A stretch of 5,691 nt of DNA from Burkholderiaceae bacterium (GTDB lineage Bacteria > Pseudomonadota > Gammaproteobacteria > Burkholderiales > Burkholderiaceae): assembly GCA_030151165.1 (NCBI GenBank), contig JASLEM010000574.1, positions 1 to 5,691 of the forward strand, written 5' to 3'. The position numbers and the translations under genes are program-made. Of this stretch, positions 1 through 5,691 are shown in pieces (position 1 is the first letter of the stretch; every line of letters begins with the position of its first letter). The notes under the pieces were generated by a model. The model was not told the DNA's origin and searched no databases. It saw only the letters and a program-made list of their open reading frames with translations.

Positions 1-92
1 GGACATTGCGGCGGGCGCAGGCGCAGCAGCAAGGGCAGGTGGTGCGGCAGCGTGCGGTAGATGTGCGCTTCCACCGCGAGGTCGAAGCGCAC
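1..92 (-). other. Candidate shifted coding frame at the distal end of mlaA
   Basis: From a GTG at 90-92 the frame shifted by one base relative to mlaA reads MRFDLAVEAHIYRTLPHHL and stays open to the window edge. Counting by eye, 27 of its 30 codons end in G or C, against 13 of 30 in the mlaA frame over the same bases, and its second codon positions are mixed as in real coding sequence. No Shine-Dalgarno sequence precedes the GTG, so a frameshift within mlaA fits better than a new start. I do not recognise the peptide. MlaC would be expected next, but this does not look like an MlaC signal peptide. Confidence 0.3.
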
Positions 93-1032
93 ACAACGGC
101 GGCGCGGAGGCGGGCAGCGGCGCGGGCTGGACGCCGGACGCCGGCTCCTGCGCGACCGCGGCGAACGCGACCTTCGTCGACGCACCCGACGACATCGACG
201 TCTTGCCCGGCACCGCCGGCTTCAGGCCGTTCTGTGTCTGGCTGGCAGCTCCAGCCGGAGTGGGCGCCGACTTTTCATCATCGTCGCTGTCTTCCGGCAA
301 CGGCGGCGGGTTGCCGTCGTAGACCTGGCTGCGGCGGCGCGTGATGTAGGCGTCGCGCACGAAGGTGTACTTGTCGAAGGCCAGCTCGTCGAGCATCTGG
401 CTCGCGCCGAGCAGGCTGGCGCGGGTGTCGACGACGCCGACTGCGTCGACGCCGATCTTCTGCCAGGTCGACGGCACCAGCAGCGCGGGCGTCACGTAGG
501 TGTCGGCGGGTAGCGCGAGGCCGTCGCGGAAGTCGGACGAGCCGAACAGCGGCAGCACGATGTACGGCCCGGGCTCCAGGCCCCAGTGGCCGAGCGTCAG
601 GCCGAGGTCGGTGGAGCGGCGGTCGAGGCCCAGCTCGGTCGCGGGGTCGAACAGGCCGGCGATGCCGATGGTCGTGTTCGTGACGAAGCGCGCCGTCATC
701 ACGGCGGAATCCTTGAACTCGCCCTGCAATAGCTTGTTGACGGCCGACCAGGCGTCGGAGAAGTTGCCGAAGAAGTTGTGCACGCCCTTCTGGACGGGCG
801 TCGGCAGCACGGCCTGGTAGGCCTTCGCGGCAGGCTTCAGCGCGTAGGTGTCGAGCGTGTCGTTGAACGCGAACATCTTTCGGTTGAACGGCTCCCACGG
901 ATCCTTGCCGCCGTCGGCGACGTGGCGGTCGGGCGGCGCGGTCGCGCAGCCCGCGACGACGGCGAGCAGCAGGGCGCCGGCCGCGCGCGGCAAGGCACGC
1001 AGGACGTCGACGCCCAGGACGATGAATTTCAT
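1..1032 (-). CDS. mlaA: Outer-membrane lipoprotein MlaA (VacJ), 3' end outside window
   Basis: MlaA is the outer-membrane lipoprotein that removes mislocalised phospholipids from the outer leaflet and hands them to MlaC, working with porins in enterobacteria. The N-terminus has a signal peptide with a lipobox VAGC, lipidated Cys at 29. The VacJ domain runs from about 44 (DPWEPFNRKMFAFN) through LGHWGLEPGPYIVLPLFGSS at 147-166 to RDAYITRRRSQVYDG at 226-240. The ATG at 1030-1032 overlaps the mlaD stop and has a GGAGGA site. E. coli MlaA is 251 residues; here the frame is open for all 344 codons to the left edge. Beyond the conserved domain there is an acidic patch (EDSDDDE, about 247-253) and an Ala/Pro/Ser-rich tail. 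Third-position G/C is complete up to about codon 313 and then drops sharply, so the last 30 codons may not be read in this frame (see findings). Confidence 0.92.
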   Translation of the reverse strand, partial: MKFIVLGVDVLRALPRAAGALLLAVVAGCATAPPDRHVADGGKDPWEPFNRKMFAFNDTLDTYALKPAAKAYQAVLPTPVQKGVHNFFGNFSDAWSAVNKLLQGEFKDSAVMTARFVTNTTIGIAGLFDPATELGLDRRSTDLGLTLGHWGLEPGPYIVLPLFGSSDFRDGLALPADTYVTPALLVPSTWQKIGVDAVGVVDTRASLLGASQMLDELAFDKYTFVRDAYITRRRSQVYDGNPPPLPEDSDDDEKSAPTPAGAASQTQNGLKPAVPGKTSMSSGASTKVAFAAVAQEPASGVQPAPLPASAPPLCALRPRGGSAHLPHAAAPPALAAAPAPAAMS

Positions 1033-1565
1033 TTGCTGGTTCCTCCGGAAGCCGCGGGAGCGGGGGCAAGCGCGGTGCCGGCCGACGCGGGCTGTGCCGC
1101 GCTGGTGCCGGCGTCCGCGGCCTTGTTGAAGATCAACTGGCCGATCAGGTTCTCGAGGACGACCGCCGACTGCGTCTGCTTGATCAGGTCGCCGTTCTTC
1201 AGGTTCTTGTCGTCGGAGCCGGGCTCGATGCCCACGTACTGGTCGCCGAGCAGGCCGGCGGTGAGGATCTTGGCGGACGAGTCGACGGGGAAGTCGATGC
1301 CTTCCTTGACGTCCATCACGACCAGGCCCTGGTAGGTGTTCTTGTCCAGCGTGATCGACACCACGTGGCCGACGGACACGCCCGCGCTGCGCACCGGCGC
1401 GTTCTTCTTCAGCCCGCCGATGTTGTCGAAGCGCGCGCGCACCTGGTACGTCTTGGAGCCGCTGAAGTTGCCGAGGTTGGCCGTCTTGAGCGCCAGGAAC
1501 GCCAGCGCGACGATGCCTAGCAACACGAAGACTCCCACCAGGGTTTCTGTACTTTTCTTTGCCAT
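1029..1565 (-). CDS. mlaD: Phospholipid-binding MCE protein MlaD
   Basis: MlaD is anchored in the inner membrane and forms a periplasmic hexameric ring that passes phospholipids between MlaE and MlaC. The product is 178 residues (E. coli MlaD is 183). It has one N-terminal membrane helix at about 9-26, an MCE domain at about 40-117 with the family motif AGLLGDQYVGIEPG at 103-116, a pore helix VVLENLIGQLIFN at about 135-147, and an Ala/Pro-rich tail from about 149. I chose the ATG at 1563-1565 because MAKKSTETLVGVFVLLG matches the usual MlaD start, with the helix beginning within 10 residues. In-frame alternatives are ATG at 1592 and GTG at 1601; the latter would overlap the mlaE stop as GTGA and add 12 residues. 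Ribosome binding signals do not decide between them clearly. Its stop overlaps the mlaA start as ATGA. Confidence 0.93.
   Translation of the reverse strand: MAKKSTETLVGVFVLLGIVALAFLALKTANLGNFSGSKTYQVRARFDNIGGLKKNAPVRSAGVSVGHVVSITLDKNTYQGLVVMDVKEGIDFPVDSSAKILTAGLLGDQYVGIEPGSDDKNLKNGDLIKQTQSAVVLENLIGQLIFNKAADAGTSAAQPASAGTALAPAPAASGGTSK
1041..1046 (-). promoter_or_regulatory. Strong ribosome binding site of mlaA
   Basis: The minus strand reads GGAGGA, 8 bases before the mlaA ATG (1030-1032), and lies inside the last codons of mlaD. It is the strongest Shine-Dalgarno sequence among the starts in this window. mlaA can therefore be initiated on its own as well as by coupling through the ATGA overlap, which could raise MlaA output relative to the transporter. 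Confidence 0.75.
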
Positions 1566-1597
1566 ATTCAATCCGATTTCTTGTCTAACCATCCCAC

Positions 1598-2380
1598 TCA
1601 CGGCGTCGAGAACATGACGGCCGTGAGGATGAAATCCATGACCAGCACCGAGAGCGACGAGAACACCACGGTGCGCGTCGTCGCGTAGGCCACGCCCTCG
1701 GGCGTCGGCTGCGTCTCGTAACCCTGGTACAGCGCGACGGCGGTGCAGATGATGCCGAACACGAACGACTTGACGACACCGTTGCCGACGTCGCGCACGA
1801 GGTCGACGCGCGACTGCATGATCGACCAGAAGTTGGCCGGGTCGATGCCGATCAGCTGGACGGCGATGAACCAGGCGCCGAGGATACCCACCGCCGAATA
1901 AAGAAGCGCGAGGATGGGCATCGAGATGATGCCCGCGAGGAAGCGCGGCGCCAGGACGCGGCTGCGCGGGTCGACCGCCATCAGCTCCATCGCCGAAAGC
2001 TCCTCGCCCGCCTTCATCAGGCCGATCTCCGCGGTGAGCGCGGTGCCGGCACGGCCCGCGAACAGCAGCGCCGTCACGACCGGCCCGAGCTCGCGCACGA
2101 GCGAGAGGTTCACGACCAGCCCGAGCGACTCCGCGCCGCCATAGGGCACCAGTGCGTAGTACAGCTGCAGCGCCAGCACGCAGCCCACCGCGATGCCGGA
2201 GGCCAGGATGATGGTCAGCGAGCGGTAGCCGATCATGTAGATCTGCGCGATCACCAGGCTGAACCGCCGCAGCGCGCCGGGCAGGAACGGCACCAGGTCG
2301 CGCGTGAAGAAGGCGGCGTGCCCGAGCGCGGCGAGCGCGCGCAGCGTGACGCGGCCGAGGGCGTTGGCGAGCGCGATCAT
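1598..2380 (-). CDS. mlaE: Phospholipid transport permease MlaE
   Basis: MlaE is the inner-membrane permease of the Mla transporter and carries the lipid-binding cavity beneath the MlaD ring. The product is 260 residues, the same length as E. coli MlaE. It has an N-terminal amphipathic region and hydrophobic segments near 55-73, 100-120, 146-170, 200-220 and 240-258. The conserved MlaE core is RELGPVVTALLFAGRAGT at about 96-113, followed by the coupling region KAGEELSAMELMAVDP at about 123-138 that contacts the ATPase. The ATG at 2378-2380 overlaps the mlaF stop as ATGA, which suggests translational coupling; a longer frame upstream would run inside mlaF. It ends in TGA at 1598-1600, touching the possible GTG start of mlaD. 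Confidence 0.95.
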   Translation of the reverse strand: MIALANALGRVTLRALAALGHAAFFTRDLVPFLPGALRRFSLVIAQIYMIGYRSLTIILASGIAVGCVLALQLYYALVPYGGAESLGLVVNLSLVRELGPVVTALLFAGRAGTALTAEIGLMKAGEELSAMELMAVDPRSRVLAPRFLAGIISMPILALLYSAVGILGAWFIAVQLIGIDPANFWSIMQSRVDLVRDVGNGVVKSFVFGIICTAVALYQGYETQPTPEGVAYATTRTVVFSSLSVLVMDFILTAVMFSTP

Positions 2381-3186
2381 TGCGGCAGCCCCAGCGCTTC
2401 GCCCAGCGGCGGCGCCGGATAGTGGAACTTGACGGGGCCGTCCGGCTCGCCGCGGATGAACTGGCGCACTTCCGGGTCGGTGGACTCGTTGAGCTCCTCC
2501 GGCAGGCCGTGCGCGACGACGCGGCCGCCCGACGCCATCAGGTAGACGTAGTCGGCGATGCCGAAGCACTCCTGGACGTCGTGCGAGACCACCAGCGACG
2601 TGGCGCCGGTCGTGTCGTTCAGGCGCCGGATCAGGTTGGCGGTGACGGCCATCGCGATCGGGTCGAGGCCGGTGAAGGGCTCGTCGTACATGATGACCTC
2701 GGGGTCGAGCGCGACCGCGCGCGCGAGCGCGATGCGCCGCGCCATGCCGCCCGACACCTCGTTGATGCGCAGGTCCGCGGTGCCGCGCAGGCCGACGGCG
2801 TTGAGCTTCATCAGCACGATGTCGCGGATCATCGATTCGCTGAGATCCATGTGCTCGCGCAGCGGGAACGCGACGTTGTCGAACACGCTCAGGTCGGTGA
2901 ACAGCGCGCCGAACTGGAACAGCATGCCCAGGCGGCGCCGGATCGCGTACAGCTGCTCGCGGTTGCGGGGGTCGACCTCGATGCCGTCGAACACCACCCG
3001 CCCGCCCTGCGGCCGGTACATGCCGCCGATCAGGCGCAGCAGGGTCGTCTTCCCGCAGCCCGACCCGCCGAGGATGGCCGTGACTTTCCCGCGCGCGAAT
3101 TGCAGCGACACGTCATTCAGGATCGGACGGCTGGCGTCGTAGCCGAACGTGACGTGGTCGATTTGGATGAGGGGTTCGGAGTTCAA
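2377..3186 (-). CDS. mlaF: Phospholipid transport ABC ATPase MlaF
   Basis: MlaF is the cytoplasmic ATPase of the Mla inner-membrane complex (MlaFEDB), which moves phospholipids between the periplasmic carrier MlaC and the inner membrane. The product is 269 residues, normal for the family. It has Walker [10 protein letters not shown] at 40-48, Q-loop Gln 91 (MLFQFGALF), signature VSGGMARR at 144-151 (V where L is usual), Walker B VIMYDEP at 164-170 and H-loop His 202. The C-terminal GPVKFHYPA resembles the MlaF tail. The start is a TTG at 3184-3186: an in-frame TGA lies a short way upstream, no ATG or GTG occurs in frame before the first beta-strand, and the resulting N-terminus matches family length. 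No good Shine-Dalgarno sequence precedes it. It is the first gene of the operon and overlaps mlaE by ATGA. Confidence 0.95.
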   Translation of the reverse strand: MNSEPLIQIDHVTFGYDASRPILNDVSLQFARGKVTAILGGSGCGKTTLLRLIGGMYRPQGGRVVFDGIEVDPRNREQLYAIRRRLGMLFQFGALFTDLSVFDNVAFPLREHMDLSESMIRDIVLMKLNAVGLRGTADLRINEVSGGMARRIALARAVALDPEVIMYDEPFTGLDPIAMAVTANLIRRLNDTTGATSLVVSHDVQECFGIADYVYLMASGGRVVAHGLPEELNESTDPEVRQFIRGEPDGPVKFHYPAPPLGEALGLPQ

Positions 3187-3237
3187 GCCGGCGGAGGGCC
3201 GCGGCGAGGCGGCGCGTCAAAAGTGGAGGGCGCGCCA

Positions 3238-3254
3238 TCATGCCTGGGGCATGA
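3238..3254. repeat. 17-bp palindrome TCATGCC-TGG-GGCATGA
   Basis: Perfect 7-bp arms with a 3-base centre lie about 50 bases upstream of the mlaF TTG start. It could be an operator or a 5' leader hairpin of the mla mRNA. It does not overlap any gene I support. Confidence 0.4.
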
Positions 3255-3265
3255 CCCGCGCAAAC

Positions 3266-3295
3266 CCTGTCGTGAGCCTTTCAGAACTCGACAGG
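3266..3295. repeat. Spaced inverted repeat CCTGTCG / CGACAGG
   Basis: Perfect 7-bp arms at 3266-3272 and 3289-3295 are separated by 16 bases. The right arm shares two bases (3294-3295) with the 22-bp palindrome next to it. The arms could be half-sites for a dimeric regulator or the foot of a larger RNA fold, and chance is also possible. Confidence 0.35.
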
Positions 3296-3315
3296 ATACG
3301 GGATTTCCCGTGTCC
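3294..3315. repeat. 22-bp near-perfect palindrome (possible operator or hairpin)
   Basis: Arms GGATACGGGA and TCCCGTGTCC are separated by TT and differ from perfect symmetry at one position, which can form a G-U pair in plus-strand RNA. It lies about 110-130 bases upstream of the mlaF start in the least GC-rich part of the spacer, a position suited to a regulator site. I do not recognise a known operator consensus in it. Confidence 0.5.
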
Positions 3316-3388
3316 CCATTGTGTGCGAAGCCGGGCACCGCTGTGCTACCCCCTACGGCGAACCGCCGGGAAACCCATTCGAGTGACG

Positions 3389-3414
3389 GCCGCGTGGCTT
3401 GCAAGCAACGCGGC
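3389..3414 (-). terminator. Candidate terminator-like hairpin after gltD
   Basis: Arms of 7 bp (GCCGCGT and ACGCGGC) enclose one mismatch and an inner GCT/AGC stem with a TGCA loop. The stem starts 12 bases after the gltD stop, a usual place for an end-of-transcript hairpin. No U-tract follows on the minus strand, so it is not a classical intrinsic terminator. It may act as a U-less terminator, protect the 3' end of the glt mRNA, or do neither. Confidence 0.4.
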
Positions 3415-3426
3415 GAAGCCTCTCCT

Positions 3427-4893
<1,467 letters not shown>

Positions 4894-4900
4894 TTGGCAA

Positions 4901-4904
4901 TCCT
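4901..4904 (-). promoter_or_regulatory. Ribosome binding site of gltD
   Basis: The minus strand reads AGGA followed by 7 bases and the ATG of gltD. It lies in the 38-bp gap after the gltB stop, and it supports the start at 4893 over longer frames running into gltB. Confidence 0.65.
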
Positions 4905-4931
4905 GATGCTGCGTTTTTCTTCGGTGCCGGC

Positions 4932-5691
4932 TTACTTGGCCGGGACGATCTGCACGGCCTTCTTGCCGGTCTTCGCCTTGGCGATCGTGTCGCCCGCTTC
5001 CTTCGTGGCGTGGATCTCGCCGAGCGCGCGCTTGTACTCGTTCGGGAACACCTTCACGAAGCGGGCGCGCGAGTCGGCCCAGTGGTCGAGGATCTCGCGC
5101 GCGCGCAGGCTGCCCGTCCACTTGTGGTGCGCCTCGATCATCTGGCGCAGCGTGGTCTCGTCGGCCTCGCCGCGGTGCCAGACGGAGCGGTCGCCGGTCG
5201 CGGCCTGCTCGTCGGCGGTGAGGATCCTGTCGAGGCTGACCATGGCCGTGTTGCAGCGCTTGGCGAACTGGCCGTCCTCGTCGTAGACGTACGCGACGCC
5301 GCCCGACATGCCCGCCGCGAAGTTGCGGCCCGTCTTGCCGAGGACGACGACGGTGCCGCCCGTCATGTATTCGCAGCCGTGGTCGCCGGTGCCCTCGACG
5401 ACCGCCGAGGCGCCCGACAGCCGCACCGCGAAGCGCTCGCCGGCCACGCCGCGGAAGAAGGCCTCGCCCGCGGTCGCGCCGTACAGGACGGTGTTGCCGG
5501 CGATGATGTTCTTCGTGGCGTCGCCGCGGAAGTCGATCGACGGCCGCACGACCACGCGGCCGCCGGACAGGCCCTTGCCGGTGTAGTCGTTGGAGTCGCC
5601 GATCAGGTACAGCGTGATGCCCTGCGCGAGGAACGCGCCGAAGCTCTGGCCGCCCGTGCCTTCCATCTGGATGAACAGCGTGTGGTCCGGC
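4932..5691 (-). CDS. gltB: Glutamate synthase (NADPH) large subunit, C-terminal part (5' end outside window)
   Basis: GltB is the large subunit of bacterial glutamate synthase. It hydrolyses glutamine and transfers the ammonia to 2-oxoglutarate, using electrons passed on from GltD, in the cytoplasm. Only the last 252 residues and the TAA stop (4932-4934) are visible. The full family protein is about 1,500 residues, so the N-terminal amidotransferase and the FMN/Fe-S synthase domains lie beyond the right edge. The visible part is the C-terminal GXGXG-type beta-helix domain, with glycine-rich turns such as [33 protein letters not shown] and [20 protein letters not shown], followed by the [11 protein letters not shown] stretch and a helical tail ending VQIVPAK. 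The frame is open to the window edge (PDHTLFIQ precedes the first visible methionine). gltD follows after 38 bp, the usual gltBD arrangement. No defect is seen in the visible part. Confidence 0.96.
   Translation of the reverse strand, partial: PDHTLFIQMEGTGGQSFGAFLAQGITLYLIGDSNDYTGKGLSGGRVVVRPSIDFRGDATKNIIAGNTVLYGATAGEAFFRGVAGERFAVRLSGASAVVEGTGDHGCEYMTGGTVVVLGKTGRNFAAGMSGGVAYVYDEDGQFAKRCNTAMVSLDRILTADEQAATGDRSVWHRGEADETTLRQMIEAHHKWTGSLRAREILDHWADSRARFVKVFPNEYKRALGEIHATKEAGDTIAKAKTGKKAVQIVPAK

Larger units (their letters stand above)
3187..3426. other. Intergenic region between gltD and mlaF, rich in inverted repeats
   Basis: No credible gene is seen in these 240 bases on either strand; short open frames here have no recognisable product. 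The region must hold the end of the glt transcript and probably the promoter of the mla operon. I see a hairpin at 3389-3414, a small stem CGGCG-AAC-CGCCG at 3356-3368, a 22-bp palindrome at 3294-3315, separated 7-bp arms at 3266-3295 and a short palindrome at 3238-3254. No clear sigma-70 -35/-10 pair stands out on the minus strand; the best hexamers match only 3 to 4 of 6 positions. No T-run follows any stem. Confidence 0.6.

Noticed and set aside
278..1069. Minus-strand open frame of 263 codons overlapping mlaA
   Set aside because: It is out of frame with mlaA. The product is Arg/Ala/Pro-rich without a recognisable domain, whereas the mlaA frame gives a clear lipoprotein with VacJ motifs.
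3183..3404. Minus-strand 73-codon frame filling the gltD-mlaF spacer
   Set aside because: It starts at a TTG inside the hairpin, has no ribosome binding site, and the product has no recognisable feature. Its stop overlaps the mlaF TTG, which is most likely chance.
3187..3426. Sigma-70 promoter for the mla operon
   Set aside because: A promoter is expected here, but the best candidates (for example TTTGCG with CATGAT, or TATCCT alone) match too few consensus positions to call.

Overview
The window is a high-GC chromosomal segment. All supported genes are on the minus strand, so transcription runs from the right edge to the left. The protein sequences and the order gltB-gltD-mlaF-mlaE-mlaD-mlaA point to a betaproteobacterium of the order Burkholderiales. 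An Oxalobacteraceae (Massilia-like) origin is my best guess from recall, not something the sequence proves.

Right part (3427-5691): the last 252 residues of the large subunit of NADPH-dependent glutamate synthase (gltB, running off the right edge) and the complete small subunit gene gltD, 38 bp apart. Together they make glutamate from glutamine and 2-oxoglutarate for ammonium assimilation.

Middle (3187-3426): a 240-bp gene-free stretch. It holds five inverted repeats, including a hairpin just past the gltD stop and a 22-bp near-perfect palindrome. It probably contains the end of the glt transcript and the start of the mla transcript, but no convincing -35/-10 pair or T-run terminator is visible.

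Left part (1-3186): a tightly packed Mla operon for retrograde phospholipid transport and outer-membrane lipid asymmetry. mlaF (ATPase) starts at a TTG. mlaE (permease) overlaps it by ATGA. mlaD (periplasmic MCE protein) follows mlaE with a start that is either overlapping (GTGA) or 32 bp downstream. mlaA (outer-membrane lipoprotein) overlaps mlaD by ATGA. MlaFED form the inner-membrane complex and MlaA the outer-membrane component. mlaC and mlaB would be expected beyond the left edge. In Escherichia coli mlaA lies apart from mlaFEDCB, so here the outer-membrane partner is part of the transporter operon.

I see no mobile element, CRISPR array, RNA gene or new system. The most unusual points are an abrupt change of coding frame signature near position 92 at the far end of mlaA, which suggests a frameshift or an overlapping gene, and the cluster of dyads between gltD and mlaF.
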